Shown here: piece after piece, positions 10,908-19,113 of the stretch
How positions within the stretch are numbered: the stretch's first letter is position 1
How the letters are laid out: the number at the start of each line of letters is the position of its first letter
Source of the DNA: an uncultured Aquimonas sp.
Lineage (GTDB): Bacteria; Pseudomonadota; Gammaproteobacteria; Xanthomonadales; Xanthomonadaceae
Assembly: GCF_937888285.1 (NCBI RefSeq)
Contig: NZ_CALART010000087.1
Location: forward strand, 1 to 31,432
Length of the DNA: 31,432 nt
Reading direction: 5' to 3'
The notes under the pieces: generated by a model
What the model saw: the letters and a program-made list of their open reading frames with translations, nothing else
What the model was told of the DNA's origin: nothing
Databases searched by the model: none
Position numbers and translations under genes: made by a program

Positions 10908-12590
10908 TCAGCGCCCGCCGCCGCTGCGCCAGATCGACCAGATCAGCCAGGCGCCGCAGGCACCCGCGCCGAGGAAGCCGAGCAGGCCGAACAGCGGCAG
11001 GCCGAACAGGGTTGGCCCGCCGGAGACCGTCATCACGATGGAGGAGCCGATGATCAGCGCGGCGGTGACCACGCCGATGCTGAGCCGGTTGGCCGAGTGC
11101 TCGACCTGCTCGCCGAATCGCTTCAAGCGGTCGACGTCGATGTGCACGTTGAAGCGCCCGCGGCGCGCGGTCTGCAGCAGCTGGCGCAGCTCGCGCGGCA
11201 TCGCCTGCAGCAGGGCCAGGGCATCGCCGGCCGCACGCCAGCCGCGCTTGGCCATGGCTCGCGGGTGGTAGCGACGCAGCACCGAGCGCCGCAGGAAGGG
11301 CGCGGCCTCGGCCGCCATGTCGAAGCCCGGGTCGAGCATGCGGCCCATGCCTTCGAGCGTCACGAAGACCTTGATGACGAGCGCGAGATCGGCCGGCAGC
11401 ACCAGGTGATGATCGCGCAGCAGGGCCATCACCTCGCTGAGCAGGCGGCCGAACTGCAGCTGGCCCAGCGGGACGCCGTGGTAGCTGTCGATCAGGGCAT
11501 CGATGTCCTCGGCGAGCGCGTCCTCGTCGAGTTCGCCCTCCTCGGCCCAGGCCAGCAGCACCTCGACCACGGCCTCGGTGTCGCGCGCGACCAGGCCCTG
11601 CATCAGCTCGATCAGCTGGCTGCGGCGGCCCTCGGACAGGCGCCCGACCATGCCGAAGTCGATCAGGCCAAGGCGATCGCCGGGCAGCCAGAACACATTG
11701 CCGGCATGCGGATCGGCGTGGAAGAAGCCGTCCTCGAACATCATCTTCAGCACCGCCTGCGCGCCGAGCCTGGCGATGGCGGCGCGGTCGGCGCCGGCAG
11801 CCTCCAGCGCCGCGCCCTCGCACAGCGGCACGCCCTCGATGTAGTCCTGCACGTTGACCCGCGTGCCGGTCAGCGGCCAGTGCACGCGCGGCACCACGAT
11901 CCGCGGCTCCTCGGCGAAGCTCGCGGCGATGCGCTCGGCGTGCCGGCCTTCGGCGGCGAAGTCGAGCTCGCGGCGCAGCGAGGACTTCAGCTGCCGCACC
12001 AGGGCCAGCGGCTGGTAGCGCCGCCACTCCGGCCATTCGGACTCGACCGCGCGGGCGACGCGCTCCAGCAGGCGGGTGTCGGCGGCGACCGTGGCCTCGA
12101 TGTCGGGGCGGCGGATCTTCACCACCACCGCACGGCCGTCGGGCAGGCGCGCGCGATGCACCTGGGCGATCGAAGCGGCCGCCAGCGGCGCGGTGTCGAA
12201 CTCGGCGAACACCGTCTCGACACTGCCGCCGAGATCCTGTTCAAGCTGGGCCTGCAGCTGCTCGAAGGCCAGCGCCGGCACCTGGTTCTGCAGCTTGCCG
12301 AACTCGGCGATCCACTCCGGCCCGAACAGGTCCACACGCGTCGCCAGCACCTGGCCCAGCTTGACGAAGCAGGGCCCAAGCTCCTCCAGCACGCAGCGGA
12401 TGCGCTGCTCGGGCTTCAAGGCGACCAGCGCCTCCAGATTCTGCGTCGGCAGCACGCGGCCGACGCGCTCCAGCGCGCCCAACATGCCGAGCCTGCGCGC
12501 GACATCGCCAAAGCCATGCCGCACCAGCACGCCCGCCACTTCATGCAGTCGGCCGAGGTCACGGGCGGCGGTGAGGGTTTCCCAGAGCAT
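10908..12590 (-). CDS. UbiB/AarF/ABC1-family atypical kinase-like protein
   Basis: This 560-residue member of the UbiB/ADCK family of atypical kinases/ATPases supports ubiquinone biosynthesis in its best-studied members. Visible family marks are the KxGQ motif FVKLGQ (75-80), the Ala-rich nucleotide loop AAASIAQVH (137-145), K158 in VVVKIRRP, HADPHAGN (291-298) and DFG at 311-313. Two C-terminal membrane helices (about 505-525 and 532-555) match UbiB. No other ubi genes are adjacent, so assignment to ubiB itself is uncertain. The ATG at 12590 is chosen because a TACACT -10-like hexamer ends 7 nt before it and the 51 codons upstream in frame only translate a REP element. A 185-nt gap without visible features separates it from the kinase gene. 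Confidence 0.92.
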   Translation of the reverse strand: MLWETLTAARDLGRLHEVAGVLVRHGFGDVARRLGMLGALERVGRVLPTQNLEALVALKPEQRIRCVLEELGPCFVKLGQVLATRVDLFGPEWIAEFGKLQNQVPALAFEQLQAQLEQDLGGSVETVFAEFDTAPLAAASIAQVHRARLPDGRAVVVKIRRPDIEATVAADTRLLERVARAVESEWPEWRRYQPLALVRQLKSSLRRELDFAAEGRHAERIAASFAEEPRIVVPRVHWPLTGTRVNVQDYIEGVPLCEGAALEAAGADRAAIARLGAQAVLKMMFEDGFFHADPHAGNVFWLPGDRLGLIDFGMVGRLSEGRRSQLIELMQGLVARDTEAVVEVLLAWAEEGELDEDALAEDIDALIDSYHGVPLGQLQFGRLLSEVMALLRDHHLVLPADLALVIKVFVTLEGMGRMLDPGFDMAAEAAPFLRRSVLRRYHPRAMAKRGWRAAGDALALLQAMPRELRQLLQTARRGRFNVHIDVDRLKRFGEQVEHSANRLSIGVVTAALIIGSSIVMTVSGGPTLFGLPLFGLLGFLGAGACGAWLIWSIWRSGGGR

Positions 12591-12597
12591 GTGTGGG

Positions 12598-12603
12598 AGT
12601 GTA
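12598..12603 (-). promoter_or_regulatory. Possible -10 element for the UbiB-like gene (leaderless)
   Basis: TACACT on the minus strand ends 7 nt before the ATG at 12590, with no ribosome binding site between. Its -35 region would fall at the edge of the REP element beginning at 12621. Confidence 0.4.
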
Positions 12604-12620
12604 GACGGCCGTGCGCCGCC

Positions 12621-12861
12621 GCATAGGGTGGGCCCTGGCCCACCGTGGCGCTGAGGATCGCCCCGATGTCGCCTGTCCATGCGCGGACAGGCGTCCCGAT
12701 GAGGCGTGTCAGGCCCGGTTTCGCTCTGCCGGTTCCGCCGCATTGGTCGCGGTCATCGCGTGGGCCCTTGCGCCGGGGCGAGCACCGTCGCGCTGCGCGC
12801 GTTGGCGAGCCAGGACCGGGGCGAGCCTTGGGCTCTTGGTGGGCCAGGGCCCACCCTATGC
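12621..12861. repeat. Long REPIN (GGTGGGCC family) upstream of the UbiB-like gene
   Basis: Outward-facing inverted cores lie at 12627-12644 (centre CT) and 12838-12855 (centre AG), 211 nt apart. Each is bounded by TAG/CTA and GC. The interior shares a TTCGCtCTGCCgGTTCCGCC-like stretch with the copy at 22298-22490, so these two form a longer subfamily. The element fills most of the 349-nt divergent gap between the UbiB-like gene and the beta-helix protein. No gene is seen in it. Confidence 0.85.
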
Positions 12862-12939
12862 GGGTTGCTGGAGATTCGGGGGTGTCGGGACGCCGCTGCC
12901 GGCGCCGTATCGCCGCTGTCTTCCCAGCGGATCCACCCC

Positions 12940-14367
12940 ATGCCTCGCACCCTGCCCGCCCTGCTGCTGGCCTTCGCCAGCCTGCCCGCCGCCGCGGCCA
13001 CCTTCAGTGTCACCAGCCTCGATGACGACGGCGCGGGCTCGCTGCGCGCCGCGATCCTCGCCGCCAACGCGGCCGGTGACGCCACCGGCCCGCACCGCAT
13101 CGAGTTCACCGCGGCCTATCCGCTGAACGGCGAAATCGAGCTGTTCACGGCGCTGCCGCGGATCAACGTGATCGCCGAGATCGACGGCAACGGTCGCGCG
13201 CCGGTGCTGCGGCCCTTCGATACGACGCAGGACCTGCGTCTGCTGGCGTCCTCCGACGCGCTGACCCTGCGCCGCTTCACCCTGCAGCAGGGGCGCGCCG
13301 CCGCCGGCGGCGGCTGTCTGGCCTCGGACGGCGCCGGCAGCGTCGACAGCCTGGTGCTGGACCGCATGCGCTTCGTCGGCTGTCTCGCCACCGGCAGCGG
13401 CGCAACCAACGCGTCCGGCGGCGCGGTGCGCTGGTCGGCCGTTGCCAGCGTCGGCGTGTTCGAGACCGTGTTCGAGGCCAATGCCGCCGCCCATATCGGC
13501 ACCGGCGCCGGAACGGGTGGAGCGATGGCAGTCAGCGGGCCGCTGCTGGTGCAGTCCTCGCGCTTCATCGACAACGCCACCAACGGCGGCTTTACCAGCG
13601 GCGGTGCGATCAGCTGGCTGGGCGCGACGGCCTCGACGGTGGAGATCCGCGACAGCGTGTTCATCGGCAACTTCGCTGTGCCCGAAGCCGGTGGCTCGGG
13701 CTTCGGCGGTGCGCTGGCACTCGACTGCCCGAGCTGCACGCTCAGCATCGTGCGCAGCTATTTCGGCGGCAATCGATCGGCTGACGCCGGTGCCGTGTTC
13801 GCACGCGGCAACAATGGCGAGGGCTCGGCGCAAATCACCCTGGAGAACCTGAGCTTCGTCGGCAACCGCGTCAGCGGCGGCGGCGGCGCGCTGACCACGC
13901 AGGGCGCACGCCTGGTCGGCCGCCATCTCAGCTTCTTCAGCAACCAGGCGGACCTGGGCGCGCACCTCACGACGTCGTCCACCCAGTTGGTCGAGTGGAG
14001 CAACAGCGCGATGGCGCCCAAGCGCGCCGGCTCCGGCAACGCCTGCGCGCTCAGCAGCGCTGCCGCCAGCACGCTGGGCACCCTGCTGGGCACAGGCGAC
14101 AGCAGCTGCAGCGTTGGCTTGCCGGGCGCAGTCGCCGTGAGCGACTTCCAGATCATCGGCGTGGACGAGGCGGCCACGATGCCGGTGCTGGCCTTCGAAA
14201 CGACCAGCCCGGCGGTCGATGGGGCCAACGCCGCGCGCTGCCTGCCGACCGATACGCGCGGTGTCGCGCGTCCGCAGGATGGCAACGGCGACGGCAGCGC
14301 CACCTGCGACGTCGGCGCTTTCGAGCTGCAGGCGACCGAGCTGTTCACCGACGGGTTCGAGGACTGA
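12940..14367 (+). CDS. Secreted right-handed beta-helix protein with C-terminal F-x-D-GFE motif
   Basis: This 475-residue exported protein has a short signal peptide (MPRTLPALLLAFASLPAAAA, cleavage near residue 20). The mature start carries the SLDDDGAGSLRAAILAAN block typical of CSLREA/choice-of-anchor-Q polymorphic outer-membrane-like proteins. The body is Gly/Ser/Asn-rich with recurring short strands (SSRFIDNATNGG, DSVFIGNFAV, NLSFVGNRVSGGGGAL) as expected for a parallel beta-helix. The C-terminal region has AVDGANAARCLPTDTRGVAR and CDVGAFE, also typical of this group. It ends LFTDGFED, a motif shared with the next gene's protein. The ATG at 12940 is the only one directly before a signal peptide; its ribosome binding site is weak. 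The role is unknown, probably surface-associated or adhesive. Confidence 0.85.
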   Translation: MPRTLPALLLAFASLPAAAATFSVTSLDDDGAGSLRAAILAANAAGDATGPHRIEFTAAYPLNGEIELFTALPRINVIAEIDGNGRAPVLRPFDTTQDLRLLASSDALTLRRFTLQQGRAAAGGGCLASDGAGSVDSLVLDRMRFVGCLATGSGATNASGGAVRWSAVASVGVFETVFEANAAAHIGTGAGTGGAMAVSGPLLVQSSRFIDNATNGGFTSGGAISWLGATASTVEIRDSVFIGNFAVPEAGGSGFGGALALDCPSCTLSIVRSYFGGNRSADAGAVFARGNNGEGSAQITLENLSFVGNRVSGGGGALTTQGARLVGRHLSFFSNQADLGAHLTTSSTQLVEWSNSAMAPKRAGSGNACALSSAAASTLGTLLGTGDSSCSVGLPGAVAVSDFQIIGVDEAATMPVLAFETTSPAVDGANAARCLPTDTRGVARPQDGNGDGSATCDVGAFELQATELFTDGFED

Positions 14368-14554
14368 ACGCGCGCGTCGCAGACCGCGTCGTGGCGTCTG
14401 CGCTCGAAGCAGGACATGCGTGGGCGCCAAGGCCCCGTGCCGAGCGCAGCCGCGCGACGCCTGTCGGCGGAATCCTGCCGATCGCTCCTGGCGCGGGCGC
14501 GCCCTCGGCTTCTGCACGGCAGGCTTGGCGGCAATTGTTCACGGAGATGCGCTT

Positions 14555-16390
14555 GTGTGCCTGCTGTCCGCCCGACCTGTCCTGTTCCTCCTGTGCGGCC
14601 TGTGGGCCGGCGTCGTCCAGGCGCAGATCGAGGCTCGCCTGCAGGCCTCGCGCATCGACTGCACTGCGCCCTGTGCGGTGCAGTTCGATGCCAGCGCCAG
14701 CAGCCACGACAGCCTCGCTGTCGACAGCTTCACCGACCTCGAGTATCTGTGGCACTTCGGCGATGCCGAGGCGGGCCAGTGGTCGACCGGCGCATTGCGC
14801 GGCAGCCGCAACGAAGCCATCGGCCCGCTGGCCACGCATGTGTTCGAGCGGCCGGGCACCTACACGGCGCGCGTCCGGGTGTTCGACGCCGCGGGCGCAC
14901 AGGCCAGCGCCCAGCAGCAGATCCGCGTGGCGGATCCGGACGCGGTGTTCGCCGGTACGGCGACGACCTGCCTTGCCCTCGACAACCTGAGCTGGGCCGG
15001 TTGTCCGCAGGGCGCGCGGCGTGAGGTCGGCAGCGATGCGCTGGCGGCCTACACGAGCTTCGGCGGTGCCGGTCGACGCCTGCTGCTGCGCCGCGGCGAC
15101 GCCTTCAACCTGGGCGGCGCGTTACGCCTGCAGGGCCAGGGACCGGGCCAGATTGGCGCCTTCGGCAGTGGCGTCCTGCCGCGCCTGCTGCAGGGCGCGG
15201 GTGCCGCCTGCATCGAGTTCGGCTCGACCCAGCAGGCGACCCGCGACTTCAGCGTGTTCGGGCTGCGCTGCGAAAAGCCGGTGGCGGCGCAGAATGACTT
15301 CAGCAGCTTTCTGACCCATCCGGTCAGCACCGACCTGCAGCCCGTGCAGCACATCCTGGTCGGTCGCGTCGAAGCCAGCGGCTATGCGACCCTGCAGGGC
15401 GGTCCGCTGCTGGGCGACCCCCCGCGCGAGCGCATCCAGCACGTCACCCTCTACGAGGCCCGCGAGGACGGCTTCACCCGCGGCGGCTTCGTCATCAACT
15501 TCCCCTTCGGCCGCGGCCTGTCCTGGCTGGGTGTGCGCATCGACCGCTCGAGCGAGGTCTGCGCCAGCACCAATTCGGTCATGCGCAGCTCGACCCTGCA
15601 GCGGGCGGTGATCTCGCAGGTGGAGTTCGTCGACAGCTGCACGGGGCCGCTGCGCCTGCACAGCATGGTCACCAGCGACCCCGATGGCCGGCGGCCCGAG
15701 AAGATCGTGGTCACGCGCTCTTTCATCGGCGGCATCAATGCGAGCAGCGGGGCCTTTGGCGGCAATGGCGGGCCGGTGTCGGTCGAGCCGGGCGTCAGCG
15801 CGGCAGCGCAGTTCCGCGACTACGTGTTCGAGGCCAACTTCGTGCGCTACCGCGCCAACAACAATGCCGCCTTCGACTGGGGCGGCCGCAACTTCGTCGC
15901 CCGCAACAACGTCTTCGACCTGCGCGGCGCGCCGGGTGATGGCGATGCCTTTGCCGTGTTCGTCAAGAGTGGCGGCGACCATGGCACGAGTTCACGCATG
16001 CGCTTCATCCACAACACCGTGTTCCAGCTGCAGGGCGGGCCGTGGCAGGCGGCATTCGCCAACTACGAGGGAGCCGCGGAGGTTCGCGCCTACAACAATG
16101 CGCTGCGGACGGTGAGCGGCAGCCACGTCGGCGCCCTGCTCAGCGAGGGCTTCGCCGAGCAGGCGGGCAACCTCATCGCCGGCCCGGCCATGGCCAATCC
16201 GCTGCAGGTGGCGACACCTGCCTATGGTGTGCTGAGCGAGTACTGCCCGCGGCCCGACGGCGCCTTTGCGGCAGCCGCCAGCCCACGGCGCGCGGCGCTG
16301 GATGCGTTTGGCCGGCCGCGCGGCGTGGCGCCGAGCGCGGGCTTCTGCGAGCTGGGCCTGGTGGTGTTCGCCAACGGCTTCGAACCTTGA
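14555..16390 (+). CDS. Secreted PKD-domain / beta-helix protein with C-terminal F-x-N-GFE motif
   Basis: This is a 611-residue exported protein. I choose a GTG start at 14555 because GGAG (14543-14546) lies 8 nt before it and the frame then gives a clean signal peptide (hydrophobic PVLFLLCGLWAGVV, cleavage after VQA near residue 24). Residues about 25-130 form a PKD-like domain: CTAPCAVQFDASASS, YLWHFGDAEAG, HVFERPGTYTARVRVFDAAG. The remainder resembles a parallel beta-helix with repeated strand-turn segments (VVTRSFIGGINASSG, RNNVFDLRGAPG, FIHNTVFQLQGG). The C-terminus is VVFANGFEP, matching the upstream protein's ending. The gap to the previous gene is 187 nt. Glycan binding or lyase-like activity is possible, but no active site can be named. 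Confidence 0.8.
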   Translation: MCLLSARPVLFLLCGLWAGVVQAQIEARLQASRIDCTAPCAVQFDASASSHDSLAVDSFTDLEYLWHFGDAEAGQWSTGALRGSRNEAIGPLATHVFERPGTYTARVRVFDAAGAQASAQQQIRVADPDAVFAGTATTCLALDNLSWAGCPQGARREVGSDALAAYTSFGGAGRRLLLRRGDAFNLGGALRLQGQGPGQIGAFGSGVLPRLLQGAGAACIEFGSTQQATRDFSVFGLRCEKPVAAQNDFSSFLTHPVSTDLQPVQHILVGRVEASGYATLQGGPLLGDPPRERIQHVTLYEAREDGFTRGGFVINFPFGRGLSWLGVRIDRSSEVCASTNSVMRSSTLQRAVISQVEFVDSCTGPLRLHSMVTSDPDGRRPEKIVVTRSFIGGINASSGAFGGNGGPVSVEPGVSAAAQFRDYVFEANFVRYRANNNAAFDWGGRNFVARNNVFDLRGAPGDGDAFAVFVKSGGDHGTSSRMRFIHNTVFQLQGGPWQAAFANYEGAAEVRAYNNALRTVSGSHVGALLSEGFAEQAGNLIAGPAMANPLQVATPAYGVLSEYCPRPDGAFAAAASPRRAALDAFGRPRGVAPSAGFCELGLVVFANGFEP

Positions 16391-16702
16391 GTGGGCGCAT
16401 GTGATGAAAGCCAGCGACTGCTGCGGCCGCATCTGGCCGCCCATGGCGGCCGCGCGCTTCGCGAATTCCGCGGTCACTGGCTCGCCAAAGGCCCTTGGAT
16501 TCGCGTACCGCGCCCTGCCACGAACGCCCAGCGACGCCCTCGCTGCGGCGTTTGAACCTGTCACACGCTCCGAGGCCAGTCGCGTGGCGCGGGAATCGCG
16601 CCTCGCGAATGCGGCCTAACGCACGTCGCGCGCAAGGCGGCGGAGGAGGAGCGCCCCCACGCGCGCAGGCACGTTCACGACTTCGGCGCTAAGATCGGCG
16701 CC
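16391..16702. other. Gene-free interval before the copper locus
   Basis: These 312 nt contain no credible gene on either strand. There are no copies of the repeats found elsewhere. A purine-rich GGCGGAGGAGGAG tract (16638-16650) lies too far from any start to be a ribosome binding site. The right end carries the putative promoter at 16690. Confidence 0.5.
16690..16695 (+). promoter_or_regulatory. Possible -10 element for the copper efflux operon (leaderless first gene)
   Basis: TAAGAT ends 7 nt before the ATG at 16703 with no ribosome binding site between. No clear -35 or copper-box operator is seen upstream. Confidence 0.35.
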
Positions 16703-17089
16703 ATGCTGCGCCGCCTGCTCACCCTGCTGCTGATGCTCTGCCTTGCCACCGGCGCGGCCGCGCGCGGCTGCCCGATGGCGCTCGCGGCGCAGGCGGAGTC
16801 CGGCGCATCGGCACAGGCGTCGATGCCGGACTGTCCGCATGCCAAGGCCGCGCGCGCGGCCCTGGCCGAAGTCGACGCCGCGGGCCTCGAAAGCCTCGAC
16901 AAGGCCAAGACCGGCTGCGATCACTGCAAGCAGTGCCGCGTGCAGGTGCCGCCGGTCGAGCCGCCGAGCCAGCGGCCCCTGCTGCCGCCGACTCACGTGC
17001 CGGGCTTCGAAGCGCCCATGCGAGCCGCGCCGTTCAGCGCGCCGAATCTTCGACCTCCGATCTCCAACAGCCCAGCGCATCACGCCTGA
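16703..17089 (+). CDS. Small exported Cys-rich protein of the copper efflux locus
   Basis: This 128-residue protein has a clear signal peptide (MLRRLLTLLLMLCLATGAAA, cleavage near residue 20). The mature part has five cysteines: C23, C44, and the cluster C72, C75, C78 in GCDHCKQC. There are also several His and Met residues and a Pro-rich tail ending SPAHHA. It starts the plus-strand run with cusB (41 nt gap) and cusA, and such short Cys-containing exported proteins are often found in front of RND metal-efflux genes. I do not recognise a named family. A periplasmic copper-binding or sensing role is inferred from the cysteine cluster and the context only. Confidence 0.7.
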   Translation: MLRRLLTLLLMLCLATGAAARGCPMALAAQAESGASAQASMPDCPHAKAARAALAEVDAAGLESLDKAKTGCDHCKQCRVQVPPVEPPSQRPLLPPTHVPGFEAPMRAAPFSAPNLRPPISNSPAHHA

Positions 17090-17130
17090 GCCGCCGGGCC
17101 GCGCCCGGTCCCTGTTGCTGGAGATCTCCC

Positions 17131-18588
17131 ATGTCTGCCGTTTCCCACCGGTCGCAGCGCCGCTGCGCCCTGCTGCTCACCCTGCCCTTGTCGCTGTCCG
17201 CCCTCGCCCTGCCCGCCCTGGCGATGGCCGCCGCACAAGATGCGCCGCCGGCGTCCGAGCACGCGCACGTCGATCACTCGGAGCGCGCGGCCTCGGCCGC
17301 AGGCCCCGATCACGCGGACCACGCCGACCACGCATCCTCCGCGCAGCACACGGATGCGGAGACCCATGCCGGCCACGACGGACACGAGCACTCCTCGCAC
17401 GCTGACTCGACGCCCGCGGCGGCCGCGAACGCGGGCCTGCCTGCGGCCGCCAGCGCCGAAGCCCTGCCCGGCACCGCAACCGCCGCCCCCTCGCTCTACG
17501 TCTGCCCCATGCACCCGCAGATCACCAGCGAGACCCCGGGCAGCTGCCCGATCTGCGGCATGGACCTGGTCGCGCGCAGCCGCAGCGCCGCGCAGGCGGC
17601 CCCCGTCATCGAGGTCGATGCCGGCCTGCGCCAGGCGCTGGGCATCCGCACCGCCGAAGTCGATCGCCGCGTGCTGTCGCCGCGGGTGCGCGCACCGGCC
17701 GAGGTGGTGGCCGACCAGCACCGCATCCGTCACGTGCACACCCGTGTGCCCGGCTGGATCGAGGACCTGCGCGTGCATGCCCTGGGTGAGCGCGTGCGCG
17801 CCGGTCAGGTGCTGATGGAGATCTACGCGCCGGATCTCGTTGCCGCCCAGGAGGACTACCTGATCGCCCTGCGTTCGGGCGGCGTCGGCTCGCGCGCCCA
17901 GCGCGCGGCGGCCGAGCGCCTGCGTCGGCTGGGCGTCGACGAGGGTTTCATCGATGCGCTCAGCGAACGCGGCCGCTCGCTGCAGCGGGTGCCGGTGCGC
18001 GCGCCCGCCGACGGCGTGGTGACCCAGCTCGACGTGCGCCACGGCATGTACGTCGAGCCCTCGACGATCGCGCTGGAAATCACCGATCTCAGCGAGGTCT
18101 GGGTCAGCGTGGCGGTGTTCCCCGAGGAGCTGGAGCGTCTGGGCAGCGGCACGATCTATGCCGCGCTCAACCTGCCCAACCAGCCGGACCGGATGTGGCG
18201 CGGCGAGGTCAGCTACGTCTATCCGAGCCAGGACGCGATGACCCGCACCGTGCAGCTGCGCGTGCCGGTGCCGAACCGCCGCGGCCTGCTGCGCGTCGGC
18301 CAGTACATGGAGGCGCGGCTGCGCGGCGAAGAAGGCGAGCCGGTGCTGAGCGTGCCCAGCGAAGCGGTGATCCGCACCGCCGACGGCGAGCGCGTGGTGA
18401 TCGATGCCGGTGACGGCCGCTTCCGCGTGGCCCAGGTGCATTCGGGCCTGCGCGTCGACGGCCGCACCCAGATCCTGCACGGGCTGAAGGAAGGCGAGCG
18501 CGTGGTGGTGTCGGCGCAGTTCCTGCTCGACTCCGAAGCCGCGCTGCGCGCCGGCCTGCAGCGACTGGAGACGGGTCATGCGCATTGA
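17131..18588 (+). CDS. cusB: CusB-type periplasmic adaptor of a Cu(I)/Ag(I) RND efflux pump
   Basis: This 485-residue membrane-fusion protein links the inner-membrane pump CusA to an outer-membrane channel. An N-terminal signal sequence (about 1-34) is followed by a His/Asp-rich stretch (12 His between 44 and 90). Next is a heavy-metal-binding domain, YVCPMHPQ (123-130) and CPICGMDLV (139-147). The adaptor body follows: VVADQHRIRHVHTRVPGWIE, the lipoyl/hairpin part with GERVRAGQVLMEIYAPDLVAAQEDYL, then the beta-barrel and membrane-proximal domains to LKEGERVVVSAQFLLDSE. The C-terminus is HAH. The ATG at 17131 has GGAG 8 nt upstream. Unusually, cusA does not follow directly: about 525 nt of repeat-containing DNA intervene. 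No cusC is present in the window. Confidence 0.93.
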   Translation: MSAVSHRSQRRCALLLTLPLSLSALALPALAMAAAQDAPPASEHAHVDHSERAASAAGPDHADHADHASSAQHTDAETHAGHDGHEHSSHADSTPAAAANAGLPAAASAEALPGTATAAPSLYVCPMHPQITSETPGSCPICGMDLVARSRSAAQAAPVIEVDAGLRQALGIRTAEVDRRVLSPRVRAPAEVVADQHRIRHVHTRVPGWIEDLRVHALGERVRAGQVLMEIYAPDLVAAQEDYLIALRSGGVGSRAQRAAAERLRRLGVDEGFIDALSERGRSLQRVPVRAPADGVVTQLDVRHGMYVEPSTIALEITDLSEVWVSVAVFPEELERLGSGTIYAALNLPNQPDRMWRGEVSYVYPSQDAMTRTVQLRVPVPNRRGLLRVGQYMEARLRGEEGEPVLSVPSEAVIRTADGERVVIDAGDGRFRVAQVHSGLRVDGRTQILHGLKEGERVVVSAQFLLDSEAALRAGLQRLETGHAH

Positions 18589-19113
18589 GAATCGCGCGGC
18601 GTTGATTGTCGCCGCGGTGGGCACTCTCCCACACTTTTCGATCGCCGTCCTCGCCATCCACAAGCCGGTGCCGAAAGGCGGAGCCGTCGTGCCCGGGAAG
18701 GCGGGCACCCAGACGACGGCGCGACTCGGCTGGGCCCCCGCCTTCGCGGGGGCGACGAGCGGAGGGAGCGAGGGCGTTCTGCCTCCTGGGCAAGCTCCGG
18801 GCTCGCGTGGCTTCGCAGTCGGGGCCTCGGCGCGCTTTCCGGTAGGCGTCGTTGCCGTGCAGCCTTCAGTCTCGAAACGCAAAGCCGTCGTGCCCGCGAA
18901 GGCGGGCACCCAGTCGATGGCGCGAGTCGGCTGGGCCCCCGCCTGCGCGGGGGCGACGAGCGGTGGGAGCGCCAGAGTCCTGCCTGGTCTGCGTGTCGCT
19001 GTCCGGCTTGGCGGCACCGATGGGACGTGGCGCTCAGCGCAATGCGTCCTCGGAAGCGCTGTGCCGCTCTGCGGGTCCGCGTGGGCCCGGCCGCGCCGAC
19101 GCGGAGTGCAGCC
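18589..19113. repeat. Repeat-filled spacer between cusB and cusA (two REPIN-like pairs)
   Basis: Two inverted pairs of the GCCCCCGC/GCGGGGGC family lie here. The first has 18690-18707 (TGCCCGg, loop GAAG, one mismatch) and 18734-18753 (loop CTTC). The second has 18891-18908 (TGCCCGC, loop GAAG, GCGGGCA) and 18935-18954 (loop CTGC). The two pairs are about 200 nt apart and near-identical, translating as VVPaKAGTQ and GWAPAfAGATSGG. The whole spacer stays open in one plus-strand frame, from an ATG overlapping the cusB end (18578) to a TGA overlapping the cusA ATG (19117). That 179-codon frame is not a recognisable protein, so I do not call it as a gene. Confidence 0.8.

Noticed and set aside
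8839..11271. 810-codon plus-strand frame opposite the kinase and UbiB-like genes
   Set aside because: Antisense shadow of two well-supported genes, with Gln/Arg/Ala-rich composition and no recognisable domain.
12591..12743. N-terminal extension of the UbiB-like protein by 51 residues
   Set aside because: The extension translates a REP core (HGGPGPTLCGG) and the putative promoter. Homology begins at MLWETLTAARDLGRLHEV.
12856..14517. 553-codon minus-strand frame opposite the first beta-helix protein
   Set aside because: Antisense shadow. The plus-strand frame has a signal peptide and family motifs.
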